The notes under the pieces: generated by a model
The model's input: only the letters and a program-made list of their open reading frames with translations
The model's database searches: none
Told to the model about the DNA's origin: nothing
In this document: one piece after another, positions 33,304 to 41,729 of the stretch
Layout of the letters: every line of letters starts with the position of its first letter
Position numbering within the stretch: the stretch's first letter is position 1
Made by a program: the position numbers and the translations under genes
From: UBA11663 sp049616325
GTDB lineage: Bacteria; Bacteroidota; Bacteroidia; Flavobacteriales_D; Sanyastnellaceae
Assembly: GCA_049616325.1 (NCBI GenBank)
Contig: JBMZHG010000004.1
Span: 1 to 64,000 of the forward strand
Reading direction: 5' to 3'
Length of the DNA stretch: 64,000 nt

Positions 33304-34044
33304 TTAGAGGACTTTGGCTTCTTCGCGCAACAGACGCACGAGTTCCTCAGGGGTGTCTGCGGAAATCATCTTGCAGTCGCCTTTCGCAGGGGGAAGTTCA
33401 AACTTCGACACGCCCGTGCCATCGACCGCCCCACCCGGGGTCACCACATTCAGGGGCTTGGTGCGTGCCGCCATGATGCCGCGCATGTTGGGGATGCGTT
33501 GCTCCGCCATTCCCTTGGCTGCGCTGACCACCACAGGCAACGTCGCTTCAACGATCTCCAAGCCGCCACTTGCTTCGCGCTTGGCCTTGGCCTTGCCTCC
33601 GTCGAGGTCGAGCGAAGTGGCCAAGCTGATGAACGAGGCGTCGAGCATCTCGGCGACCATGCCGCCTACCACAGATCCGTTGTGATCGATTGTTTCCTTG
33701 CCACACAAGACCACGTCGTACCCACCCGCTTTCGCCTGCTCCGAGATCAATCCTGCCACTTGCATGGCATCCGTGGGGTCGGCGTCCACGCGAATGGCGT
33801 CGTCCGCTCCAATGGCCAACGCTTTGCGAATCACAGGGTCGCAGTCGGCCTGGCCCACCGTGATGGTGGTCACGGTACCGCCATGCTGTTCTTTCAGTTC
33901 GAGCGCACGCACCAACGCGTACCACTCGTCGTATGGGTTCACAATGAATTGCACGCCGTTGACGTCAAACTTTGTGTCGCCTTCTGTGAAGGCGATCCGG
34001 CTCGTGGTGTCCGGGGCTTTGCTGATGCAAACGAGAAACTTCAT
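33304..34044 (-). CDS. etfB: Electron transfer flavoprotein, beta subunit
   Basis: 246 residues. It forms the AMP-binding subunit of ETF. Family features are the start M-K-F-L-V-C-I-S-K-A-P-D, N-P-Y-D-E-W-Y-A-L near 38-46, D-A-I-R-V-D near 88-93, and the late signature with V-K-x and R-I-P-N-M-R-G-I-M-A-A-R. The ATG at 34044 matches the family N-terminus; an ATG 6 nt upstream is equally readable. A -7 element 55 nt upstream gives a normal leader. The operon order is etfB-etfA-BFN. Confidence 0.95.
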   Translation of the reverse strand: MKFLVCISKAPDTTSRIAFTEGDTKFDVNGVQFIVNPYDEWYALVRALELKEQHGGTVTTITVGQADCDPVIRKALAIGADDAIRVDADPTDAMQVAGLISEQAKAGGYDVVLCGKETIDHNGSVVGGMVAEMLDASFISLATSLDLDGGKAKAKREASGGLEIVEATLPVVVSAAKGMAEQRIPNMRGIMAARTKPLNVVTPGGAVDGTGVSKFELPPAKGDCKMISADTPEELVRLLREEAKVL

Positions 34045-34099
34045 GGTCATTGAATGAATCGAGGCTCCAGAGCAACAAACGTGCGCTTTGGAGGGATTG

Positions 34100-34107
34100 C
34101 AAAGGTA
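34100..34107 (-). promoter_or_regulatory. -7 promoter element of the etfBA operon
   Basis: TACCTTTG on the minus strand, a full TAnnTTTG match, 55 nt before etfB. Confidence 0.6.
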
Positions 34108-34181
34108 GGTCAGCACGGACGATTCGATGCCCCTTAAACGCATCCAATTCCCCCATTTGGACGAGGCATTGCTCTATGAAT

Positions 34182-34189
34182 TACCTTTG
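34182..34189 (+). promoter_or_regulatory. -7 and -33 elements of pdhB
   Basis: TACCTTTG (34182-34189) with TTTG at 34156-34159 as a -33 candidate, 22 nt apart. The start codon lies 21 nt after the -7 box. It speaks against the longer in-frame start at 34127, which would include the promoter. Confidence 0.6.
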
Positions 34190-34210
34190 CCGCCCAAATC
34201 AAGCAGACAA

Positions 34211-35191
34211 ATGCGTGAAGTCACTTTCAGGGAAGCCGTGGCCGAAGCCATGAGCGAAGAAATGCGCCGGGACGAATCTGTCTTCCTCCTCGGAGAAGAA
34301 GTTGCAGAGTACAACGGGGCGTACAAAGCCTCCAAGGGCATGTTGGACGAATTTGGACCCGATCGCGTCATCGACACGCCCATCGCGGAACTTGGATTCA
34401 GTGCCATTGCGGTTGGGGCAGCCATGAACGGCCTGCGCCCCATCGTGGAATACATGACGTGGAACTTTGCGGTTTTGGCCTCAGACCAAATCATCAACCA
34501 CGCCTCCAAAATGCTCCAGATGAGCGGTGGACAATTCCCCGTGCCCATCGTGTTCCGTGGCCCCAACGGCACGGCAGGACAATTGGCGGCCACCCACAGC
34601 CAGAGCTACGAAAGCCTGTACGCTTCCATGCCAGGCTTGAAGGTCGTCACGCCATTCACACCCTACGAGGCCAAGGGCTTGTTGAAGTCGGCCATCCGCG
34701 ACAACGACCCTGTTCTCGTCATGGAGTCGGAAAAAATGTACGGCGACAAGGGAATGATCCCGGACGGCGAATTTCTCGTGCCCATTGGCAAGGCGAACAT
34801 CCGACGGAAAGGCGACGACGTGACGATTGTGTCCTTTGGCAAGATCCTCAAGGACGTCCACGCGGCTGCAGACGAGCTGGCGAAGGAAGGCATTGAGGCG
34901 GAAATCATCGATTTGGTCACCATCCGCCCGCTCGACCTCGACACCATTCTGGAAAGCATCAAGAAGACCAACCGCTTGGTCATCGTGGAGGAGAGCTTCC
35001 CGGTCGCGTCCATCGCAACGGAAATCACGTACCGCGTGCAGCGGCATGCGTTCGACCACTTGGATGCGCCGATTCGCCGTCTCTGCCAAACCGACACGCC
35101 CTTCGCGTTCTCCACGGCCTTGATCGAAGAAGCACTTCCTCAAGTGAAGGACATCGTGCAAGCCTGCAAAGACGTAGCTTACGTCGCCTAA
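34211..35191 (+). CDS. pdhB: Pyruvate dehydrogenase E1 component, beta subunit
   Basis: 326 residues; the beta chain of an alpha2beta2 thiamine-diphosphate E1. The start M-R-E-V-T-F-R-E-A-V-A-E-A-M is family-typical. E-E-V-A-E-Y-N-G-A-Y-K and D-T-P-I-A-E-L-G-F-S-A-I-A-V-G-A-A with the cofactor-activating Glu lie at about 30-75, F-R-G-P-N-G near 118, and the C-terminal transketolase domain has T-I-V-S-F-G-K and V-I-V-E-E-S. The alpha chain and E2/E3 are not adjacent. A branched-chain 2-oxoacid substrate cannot be fully excluded, but the similarity is to PdhB. Confidence 0.93.
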   Translation: MREVTFREAVAEAMSEEMRRDESVFLLGEEVAEYNGAYKASKGMLDEFGPDRVIDTPIAELGFSAIAVGAAMNGLRPIVEYMTWNFAVLASDQIINHASKMLQMSGGQFPVPIVFRGPNGTAGQLAATHSQSYESLYASMPGLKVVTPFTPYEAKGLLKSAIRDNDPVLVMESEKMYGDKGMIPDGEFLVPIGKANIRRKGDDVTIVSFGKILKDVHAAADELAKEGIEAEIIDLVTIRPLDLDTILESIKKTNRLVIVEESFPVASIATEITYRVQRHAFDHLDAPIRRLCQTDTPFAFSTALIEEALPQVKDIVQACKDVAYVA

Positions 35192-35255
35192 CACTGATTT
35201 TTCAAAACAACTTTAGATCAACCGGGTCGAACCGCGGCCCTTTAACCATTACCCC

Positions 35256-37499
35256 ATGCAGCAATCACTGCTCTACCTCGTTCCAGGTTTGGCCATTCTC
35301 GGCCTGATCGTCATGGCCGTTCAGGCCGCTTGGGTGCGCAAACAAAGCACCGGAGAAGCCCGCATGAGCGAAATCGCTCAACACATTCACGAAGGCGCCC
35401 TCGCGTTCCTTAGCGCCGAGTACCGCATCCTCGCCGTATTCGTCGTGGTGGCAGGAGCTCTCCTCGGCCTCGTGTCTTCCATGGTGGAGACCACACACTG
35501 GTTCATTGTGGTGGCCTTTGTGATTGGTGCAGTGTTCTCTGCCCTTGCAGGAAACATCGGCATGCGGATCGCCACACAGGCCAACGTTCGCACCACCCAA
35601 GCCGCTCGCACGAGCTTGAGTGAAGGCCTGAAGGTCTCCTTCACAGGTGGCATGGTGATGGGGCTCGGCGTGGCTGGCCTCGCAGTGTTCGGACTGAGCA
35701 CCTTGTTTATCCTCTTGCTCAACTGGATGGGCGGAGGCGCCGAACCCACTTCGGTCGAGCAAATGACCGTCATCCTTGAAGCCCTCGCGGGCTTCTCCCT
35801 CGGTGCAGAGAGCATTGCGCTGTTCGCCCGCGTCGGCGGAGGCATCTACACCAAAGCCGCAGACGTCGGAGCCGACCTCGTCGGCAAGGTGGAAGCCGGC
35901 ATTCCTGAGGACGACCCTCGCAACCCTGCGACCATTGCCGACAACGTCGGTGACAACGTCGGAGACGTGGCTGGCATGGGTGCGGATTTGTTTGGCTCGT
36001 ACGTCGCCACGGTGTTGGCGGCCATGGTGCTCGGCAACTACGTAATCAGCGACATGGGAGGAAGCATTTCCGACAACTTCGGAGGATTGTCCACCATTTT
36101 GTTGCCACTCGTGATTTCTGCCCTCGGAATCGTGTTCTCAATTCTCGGCGCCCAAGTAATCCGCGTGGGCGACGACGCCAAGGAAGCTCATGTGCAAGCG
36201 GCGTTGAACCGCGGCAACTGGGGCTCCATCGTCTTGACGGCGATCGCTTGCTATTTCCTCGTGGACGTGATGCTTCCCGCAGAACTCACGATGGAGTTCT
36301 TTGGTGAAGGCGATCGCACGTTCAGCTCCATGAACGTCTTCTACTCCGTCATTGTCGGTCTGTTGGTGGGCGGAGCAATCTCGTACATGACCGAATACTA
36401 CACGGGACTCGGCAAGAAGCCCGTTCTCGACATCGTGCAGCAATCTTCGACGGGTGCGGCAACGAACATCATCGCCGGTCTTGCGACGGGCATGATTTCG
36501 ACGTTTGGCCCCATCCTTCTGTTCGCCGCGGCCATTTACACCGCTTACGAGTTTGCCGGCTTCTACGGCGTGGCCATTGCAGCCTGCTCCATGATGGCCA
36601 CCACGGCCATGCAACTCGCCATCGACGCGTTTGGCCCCATCGCCGACAACGCGGGTGGCATCGCGGAGATGAGTGAACTTCCAGAGGAAGTGCGCAAACG
36701 CACGGACATCTTGGATTCAGTAGGCAACACAACGGCCGCCATCGGCAAGGGCTTCGCCATCGCTTCTGCAGCACTGACGGCCTTGGCCTTGTTCGCGGCC
36801 TACGTGGAGTTCACCGGCATCGAGGGCATCAACATCTTCAAGGCCAACGTCCTCGCGGCATTGTTTATTGGTGGCATGGTGCCTGTCGTGTTCTCGGCCT
36901 TGGCCATGAACAGCGTCGGCAAGGCCGCCATGGAAATGGTGCAAGAGGTTCGCCGCCAGTTCAAAGAGATTCCTGGGATCTTGGAGGGCACAGGTACGCC
37001 TGAATACGGCAAGTGCGTGGACATTTCTACTCAAGCCGCGTTGAAGGAAATGATGTTGCCTGGCGCGATGACCATCCTTTTCCCATTGATCATTGGATTG
37101 GTGCCCCTCTTGTTGGGTGCGGAAGCCTCTTGGGCTGCCGAAACGCTCGGCGGCTACATGGCCGGTGTCACGGTCAGCGGTGTGCTTTGGGCCATCTTCC
37201 AAAACAACGCAGGTGGCGCTTGGGACAACGCGAAGAAATCCTTCGAAGCCGGCGTGGAAATCAACGGCGAAATGACGTTCAAGGGATCTGACGCACACAA
37301 GGCCGCCGTCACTGGCGACACGGTGGGTGATCCCTTCAAAGACACCTCAGGCCCGTCGATGAACATCCTCATCAAGTTGACGTGTTTGGTGGGCTTGGTG
37401 ATCGCTCCAATTTTGGGCGGCGGACACAGCGAAGGCCACGCAGAGGAGGCAGAAGCGAACACGGAGCAGACTGAAATTGTTGCCAACGTGAACGAATGA
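35256..37499 (+). CDS. hppA: Membrane-bound ion-translocating pyrophosphatase
   Basis: 747 residues, about 16 transmembrane helices. It hydrolyses PPi and pumps H+ and/or Na+. The signature substrate loop G-G-I-Y-T-K-A-A-D-V-G-A-D-L-V-G-K-V-E is near 192-210, followed by P-E-D-D-P-R-N-P-A and D-N-V-G-D-N-V-G-D near 212-235. A second acidic motif region with G-D-T-V-G-D-P-F-K-D lies near the C-terminus. G-N-T-T-A-A near residue 489 carries Ala where K+-independent enzymes have Lys, so the K+-dependent class is inferred. The ion pumped is not decided by what I can read. The yceI-like gene overlaps its stop. Confidence 0.95.
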   Translation: MQQSLLYLVPGLAILGLIVMAVQAAWVRKQSTGEARMSEIAQHIHEGALAFLSAEYRILAVFVVVAGALLGLVSSMVETTHWFIVVAFVIGAVFSALAGNIGMRIATQANVRTTQAARTSLSEGLKVSFTGGMVMGLGVAGLAVFGLSTLFILLLNWMGGGAEPTSVEQMTVILEALAGFSLGAESIALFARVGGGIYTKAADVGADLVGKVEAGIPEDDPRNPATIADNVGDNVGDVAGMGADLFGSYVATVLAAMVLGNYVISDMGGSISDNFGGLSTILLPLVISALGIVFSILGAQVIRVGDDAKEAHVQAALNRGNWGSIVLTAIACYFLVDVMLPAELTMEFFGEGDRTFSSMNVFYSVIVGLLVGGAISYMTEYYTGLGKKPVLDIVQQSSTGAATNIIAGLATGMISTFGPILLFAAAIYTAYEFAGFYGVAIAACSMMATTAMQLAIDAFGPIADNAGGIAEMSELPEEVRKRTDILDSVGNTTAAIGKGFAIASAALTALALFAAYVEFTGIEGINIFKANVLAALFIGGMVPVVFSALAMNSVGKAAMEMVQEVRRQFKEIPGILEGTGTPEYGKCVDISTQAALKEMMLPGAMTILFPLIIGLVPLLLGAEASWAAETLGGYMAGVTVSGVLWAIFQNNAGGAWDNAKKSFEAGVEINGEMTFKGSDAHKAAVTGDTVGDPFKDTSGPSMNILIKLTCLVGLVIAPILGGGHSEGHAEEAEANTEQTEIVANVNE

Positions 37500-38170
37500 A
37501 ACTCATGAAGCACTACTTTCTCCCCCTTTTCGCAGCCACGGCCTTTTTGGTTTCGTGTGGCGAGGCATCTCAAACGGAAACATCTGAAGCGTCTACGGGC
37601 AATGCTGAGGTGACTGAGTCAGGTTTGGCCGACGGCATCTACGTCATCAACAAAGTTTCACCCAAGGTGACTTGGGCCGCAGAAAAGTTGACGGGAGACG
37701 GCCACACGGGAAACCTGTTCATTGAAAGCGGCAAGTTCCGTGTGGAAAACGGCGGCATCGTGGACGGCGTGGTCGTGTTTGACATGGCCCGAATTGACGT
37801 AACCAATTTGACCGGGGAATCGAAAGAAAACCTCGAAGGGCACCTCCGTTCTGGAGATTTCTTCAACGTAGAAGAACACCCTCAGGCTGTGCTCAAAGTC
37901 AACGCAATCGCGTCTGAAGACGGGGAAGATGTGTTGAACGGCAGTTTGACCATGAACGGCGAGACGGTGGACTACAGCATCCCTGTTCAAATGGCGGATG
38001 CAGACGTTCCTGGTGTCGAAAACGGAATTGCCATTCGCGGCAAGTTCAACCTCGACCGGACCAAGCACAACATCACGTACCATTCGAAGACCTTCGACGA
38101 CAAGTTGGACTGGTTCATCAAAGACGACGTGGCTGTAGGGTTCTCCGTAATCGGAATCCCTGCGAACTGA
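37496..38170 (+). CDS. YceI-family lipoprotein
   Basis: 224 residues. A signal sequence with lipobox (F-L-V-S-C at about 18-22) precedes an acidic Ser/Thr-rich linker and a YceI lipocalin-like domain (about 48-224). That domain shows V-T-W-A-A-E-K-L, G-K-F-R-V-E-N-G-G, F-D-M-A-R-I-D-V, L-R-S-G-D-F-F-N-V-E-E-H-P and a closing V-G-F-S-V-I-G. YceI proteins bind isoprenoid or other lipophilic ligands in the periplasm; the ligand here is unknown. The ATG at 37496 overlaps the hppA stop by 4 nt; an ATG at 37505 is an alternative. A strong terminator follows. Confidence 0.92.
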   Translation: MKLMKHYFLPLFAATAFLVSCGEASQTETSEASTGNAEVTESGLADGIYVINKVSPKVTWAAEKLTGDGHTGNLFIESGKFRVENGGIVDGVVVFDMARIDVTNLTGESKENLEGHLRSGDFFNVEEHPQAVLKVNAIASEDGEDVLNGSLTMNGETVDYSIPVQMADADVPGVENGIAIRGKFNLDRTKHNITYHSKTFDDKLDWFIKDDVAVGFSVIGIPAN

Positions 38171-38191
38171 CACTGAACATTCTTGCACAAG

Positions 38192-38220
38192 AAAAGGCTC
38201 GCCGTTGGCGAGCCTTTTTT
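38192..38220. terminator. Intrinsic terminator after the hppA-yceI unit
   Basis: AAAAGGCTCGCC (38192-38203), a 3-nt loop, GGCGAGCC then six T. The A-run on the other side lets it also serve the convergent kinase gene. Confidence 0.9.
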
Positions 38221-38261
38221 GATTTCACGAAGCGCGGCGCCTCGGACAAGTTGGGAAGGGC

Positions 38262-38879
38262 TCAGCTGAACAGGTTGTTCAGCTTGCCGTCAATTGACGT
38301 GATGATGTTACCAAGGTCTTCCTTGTCTTCGTGGAAGTTGTTGTTGTCGACGTCAACAATGAGCAGCTCTCCTTTCGAGTACGTGCTAATCCACGCTTCG
38401 TAGCGTTCGTTGAGGCGGTTGAGGTAGTCCAAACGAATGGCCTCCTCGTACTCGCGGCCGCGCTTTTGGATTTGATCAACTAGCGTTGGAACGGACGCCC
38501 GCAAGTAGACCATCAAATCGGGCGGCGTCACAAACTCCTCCATCAATTCGAAGAGAGAGAGGTAGTTCTCGAAATCCCTCGAGGTCATCAGGCCCATGGC
38601 TTGAAGGTTAGGCGCAAAGATGTGTGCGTCCTCGTAAATGGTCCGGTCTTGAATGATGGGCTTGCCCTTCTTCTTCATCTCGATCAGCTGCGCAAAACGC
38701 GACTTCAGGAAGTAGATCTGCAAGTTGAAGGACCACCGTGTCATGTCCTTGTAGAAATCGTTCAGGTAGGGGTTGTCGTCCACCTGTTCGAAGTGGGGGG
38801 TGTAGCGGTAGTGTTTGGCCAACAGCGTGGTCAGGGTGGTTTTCCCGGAGCCGATGTTTCCTGCGATGGCGAGATGCAT
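38262..38879 (-). CDS. Deoxynucleoside kinase (second of two)
   Basis: 205 residues, a dNK-family salvage kinase. The start M-H-L-A-I-A-G-N-I-G-S-G-K-T-T carries the P-loop. E-Q-V-D-D-N-P-Y-L lies near 33-41, the Q-D-R-T-I-Y-E-D catalytic block near 77-84, and the lid R-G-R-E-Y-E near 145-150. The ATG at 38879 is used; an in-frame extension upstream would run through the -7 element. It is closer to the classic D-R-T/S-I-Y-E-D type than the paralogue at 3062-3697. It converges with the yceI-like gene. Confidence 0.92.
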   Translation of the reverse strand: MHLAIAGNIGSGKTTLTTLLAKHYRYTPHFEQVDDNPYLNDFYKDMTRWSFNLQIYFLKSRFAQLIEMKKKGKPIIQDRTIYEDAHIFAPNLQAMGLMTSRDFENYLSLFELMEEFVTPPDLMVYLRASVPTLVDQIQKRGREYEEAIRLDYLNRLNERYEAWISTYSKGELLIVDVDNNNFHEDKEDLGNIITSIDGKLNNLFS

Positions 38880-38917
38880 GAGGTCTTCGTCGTTTAGGTT
38901 GGTGTCAAAAACGGAGG

Positions 38918-38925
38918 CCAAAGTA
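38918..38925 (-). promoter_or_regulatory. -7 promoter element of the second deoxynucleoside kinase
   Basis: TACTTTGG on the minus strand, 38 nt before the ATG at 38879. Confidence 0.45.
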
Positions 38926-38954
38926 GGTCGGACGCTGCGCCCCTGCAAGGGCCG

Positions 38955-40511
38955 TCAACAGGTTGGGGATAACTCGCATTTTCCCGCAGCCAGGACTTCC
39001 AAAAGAGTCGCCTCGTTCTCGGTCAAGCGAGGCACCTTGTGCTGTCCGCCTAGACGGTTCCGCTTTTGAAGCCACGCGTCAAAGGTTCCTGCAGGCACAA
39101 CCTCGAGCTGCGGGGGCAGCAAGGCAAGGTCGCACGTTCGTTTGGCGGCGTAATCCCCGTTCAAGGACTTCAATGCCTCGTCCAACCTCCGAGCAAGGTT
39201 TTCCGCAGACGGCTGCAAGGAGTCTGGACGGCATTCAATCGCCCAGCGGTGCCCAACAGGCTTGCCGAAGTCGTCCAAGACCGGGCCCACCATGTAGTTG
39301 TAGACCTGGAGGCCCAGCTCGGTTGAAATTTGGGCCAAAGCTCGGTCAGTTTGGTGCTCCATCACTTCCTCCCCGACGAGGTTGAGGTAGGAAGAAATCC
39401 GCCCAGCCACCTGAACGCGAAGCGGAATTTTGGAGGTGACGGTGACAAGGTCCCCAACCAGGTATCGCCAGAGCCCCGCGTTGGTCGAGATGACAAGGGC
39501 GTAGGTAGAACCCTCTTCCACCTCGCGGAATTCCAGGGTGTCAGGGTACGGTTTGCCCACCTCTTCCAATGGCATGAACTCGAAATAAATCCCGTGGTCC
39601 ATCAGCAGGGCCATGTCGTTGCGACCCAAGTCGTCCTGGTAGGCAAAGAACCCCTCGGACGCGTTGTACGTCTCGAGGTAGTGCATGGGCGGGTTGGCGG
39701 GACCGTTGGGGATCAGGTTGGCGAACGTGTCTCGGTAAGGCGCGAACCCTACGCCGCCGTGCATGTAAAGCCACAAGTTGGGCCAAACCTCCCGCAAGTT
39801 GGAGGCCCCGGAAATCTCAAGCACACGCTGAGCGACCAACGACATCCAACTCGGAACACCCGCCAAAATGCGGACGTCTTCGTTCATGGTGGCCTCCGCA
39901 ATGGCCTCCACCTTGGCCTCCCAACGGTTCATCAACGCAATTTCTCGGCTCGGAGTCCTTCGGGCCTCGCACCACGGCGGCAAGTGCCGAACAATGATGG
40001 CGCTCAAGTCCCCTTTGTACGCGTGGCTGCCCTCACGAACCAAGGAACTTGATCCTCCTAGAATCAAGTGCTTTCCTTGGTAGAGTTGCGCCTCGGGCAC
40101 CTGGTGACAGAACTGGGCCAAAAGGTCTTTGCCGCCTTTGTAATGCCCTTCATGCAGGGAATCGCTGGTGACCGGAAGGTACTTGTGCTGGTCGCTGGTG
40201 GTGCCGGAGCTTTGGGCAAACCACTTGGTCACACCCGGCCACAAGACACTTCGCTCTCCGTCACGGGCACGGGCAATCCAAGGCTTCAATTCGTCGTAGG
40301 TCACCACCGGAATCCGGCGAACGAAGTCCTTTCGCCGTCCGAGATCCGAAGGGCGACTCACCCCCAATTCCCGTCCGTATCGCGTCGAAGCCAGCCCGTT
40401 GATCAGCCCCAAATACACGCCCCTTTGGGCATCCGCAGGACGGGACTGCGCCCAAGAAATGTGTGGCATCCTCGCCCCAATCAGGCGGTGAAAAATCCGG
40501 TTGGCTGGCAT
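38955..40511 (-). CDS. GH3 auxin-responsive-promoter family protein
   Basis: 518 residues. GH3 proteins are acyl-adenylate-forming enzymes; in plants they conjugate amino acids to jasmonate or auxin, while the bacterial substrates are unknown. Motifs are the ATP-binding S-S-G-T-T-S-D-Q-H-K-Y-L at about 101-112, the central Y-N-A-S-E-G-F-F-A-Y-Q-D near 283-294, and Y-R/A-L-V-I-S-T-N-A-G-L-W-R-Y followed by G-D-L-V-T-V near 338-357. Length is normal for bacterial GH3. A -7 element ends 4 nt before the ATG. It lies on the same strand as the cysteine desulfurase but has its own promoter. Confidence 0.9.
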   Translation of the reverse strand: MPANRIFHRLIGARMPHISWAQSRPADAQRGVYLGLINGLASTRYGRELGVSRPSDLGRRKDFVRRIPVVTYDELKPWIARARDGERSVLWPGVTKWFAQSSGTTSDQHKYLPVTSDSLHEGHYKGGKDLLAQFCHQVPEAQLYQGKHLILGGSSSLVREGSHAYKGDLSAIIVRHLPPWCEARRTPSREIALMNRWEAKVEAIAEATMNEDVRILAGVPSWMSLVAQRVLEISGASNLREVWPNLWLYMHGGVGFAPYRDTFANLIPNGPANPPMHYLETYNASEGFFAYQDDLGRNDMALLMDHGIYFEFMPLEEVGKPYPDTLEFREVEEGSTYALVISTNAGLWRYLVGDLVTVTSKIPLRVQVAGRISSYLNLVGEEVMEHQTDRALAQISTELGLQVYNYMVGPVLDDFGKPVGHRWAIECRPDSLQPSAENLARRLDEALKSLNGDYAAKRTCDLALLPPQLEVVPAGTFDAWLQKRNRLGGQHKVPRLTENEATLLEVLAAGKCELSPTC

Positions 40512-40515
40512 GCCA

Positions 40516-40523
40516 GCAAGTTA
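40516..40523 (-). promoter_or_regulatory. -7 promoter element of the GH3-family gene
   Basis: TAACTTGC on the minus strand, then TGGC, then the ATG at 40511. Confidence 0.55.
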
Positions 40524-40560
40524 CGCAAGCCCAGGATGCCTTTGTTAAGCCAGGTCAAAC

Positions 40561-41715
40561 TCACACAGTCTCCTCCACGGCCGCAAAAACCTTGGCCACC
40601 GCTTCCAAAGCGCACTCGATGTCCACTTCGGTAGTGTAGCGCGAAAAGGAGAACCGGACACTTGCCTTGTCGGGATCGTGGAACCCCAACGCACGAAGCA
40701 CGTGAGAACCCAAGGTTGCGCCACTTGAACAGGCACTTCCTCCGGAACAAGCCACGCCCTCCAAGTCAAGCAAAAACACCGCCATCCCACCGTTGGGGTG
40801 GGGCGGGAACTTCGCGTTCAACACCGTGTAAAGGCGGTCAGCACGGTCGCTGTCTCCATTGAACATCACCCCAGGAACAGCGCGCTTCAACCCGGCCACC
40901 ATCCGTTCCTTCATCGCCCGTATGTGCGCCTCGTGTTCCGTCATGTGTTCAAAGGCCAAATCAAACGCCTTCGCCAAACCCACAATCCCGGCGACGTTTT
41001 CCGTGCCGCCTCGCAACGTCCGTTCTTGACCGCCCCCGACGATCATGCCGTCGACTCGGAGCGTCGGATTGACGTACAAGAAGCCCGAGCCCTTGGGACC
41101 GTGGAACTTGTGGGCACTGCAGGCCAAAAAGTCCACATCCAATTCCCCCAAATTCATGGGGTAATGGCCCATCGTCTGCACCGTGTCGCTGTGAATCCAT
41201 GCTCCGTGAGCTCGACACACGTCACTCAACTGCTTCAAATCCAGCACCAAGCCCACCTCGTTGTTGGCGTGCATCAGCGAAACCAACGTCGGCACGTTGG
41301 AACCGGACAAGATTTGTTCGAGATCCGCCAGGTCCACACTGCCGTCCTCGTGGTGCTTCACGTGCACGACTTCCACGCCCTGGCCCACACACGCCGCGTT
41401 GGTCGCTTTGACCACCGCGCTGTGCTCGGCTTCGGACGTCACAATGCGCCGCACACCGAGGGAATTCACCGCCGCCTGAATGGCGTGGTTGTCCGCTTCG
41501 GTCCCTCCTGACGTGAAGCAAATCGTCCGGGGTGGGCAGCCGAGAACCTTCGCGATGCGCCGTCGGCTCGTCTCCACCAAAGCCTTGGCCTTTCGGCCTG
41601 GACCGTGGGTAGAAGAGGGGTTGCCGTGCACGGTTTGGTACACCTCCATCATGGCCTGCACCACTTCTGGGGCGACCGGGGTCGTGGCTGCGTTGTCCAA
41701 ATAAGCGTGAGTCAT
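40561..41715 (-). CDS. Cysteine desulfurase, NifS/IscS type
   Basis: 384 residues, a PLP enzyme releasing sulfur from cysteine for Fe-S clusters or tRNA thiolation. Motifs are Y-L-D-N-A-A-T-T at about 5-12, H-G-N-P-S-S-T-H, the T-S-G-G-T-E-A-D-N cofactor loop near 69-77, the PLP Lys in C-S-A-H-K-F-H-G-P-K-G near 199-209, and the persulfide-forming Cys loop A-C-S-G-G-S-A-C-S-S-G near 325. The loop and spacing are of the IscS/NifS class, not SufS. No scaffold gene is adjacent. It may feed the 2-thio step of U34 modification along with MnmE and MnmD elsewhere in the window, but that is inference. Confidence 0.93.
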   Translation of the reverse strand: MTHAYLDNAATTPVAPEVVQAMMEVYQTVHGNPSSTHGPGRKAKALVETSRRRIAKVLGCPPRTICFTSGGTEADNHAIQAAVNSLGVRRIVTSEAEHSAVVKATNAACVGQGVEVVHVKHHEDGSVDLADLEQILSGSNVPTLVSLMHANNEVGLVLDLKQLSDVCRAHGAWIHSDTVQTMGHYPMNLGELDVDFLACSAHKFHGPKGSGFLYVNPTLRVDGMIVGGGQERTLRGGTENVAGIVGLAKAFDLAFEHMTEHEAHIRAMKERMVAGLKRAVPGVMFNGDSDRADRLYTVLNAKFPPHPNGGMAVFLLDLEGVACSGGSACSSGATLGSHVLRALGFHDPDKASVRFSFSRYTTEVDIECALEAVAKVFAAVEETV

Positions 41716-41721
41716 GGCCGC

Positions 41722-41729
41722 TGAAATTA
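41722..41729 (-). promoter_or_regulatory. -7 promoter element of the cysteine desulfurase gene
   Basis: TAATTTCA on the minus strand, then six nt, then the ATG at 41715; near-leaderless spacing. Confidence 0.45.

Noticed and set aside
35192..35255. Possible tRNA-like TCGAA segment between pdhB and hppA
   Set aside because: No acceptor stem, anticodon arm or 70-nt cloverleaf can be formed in the 64-nt gap.
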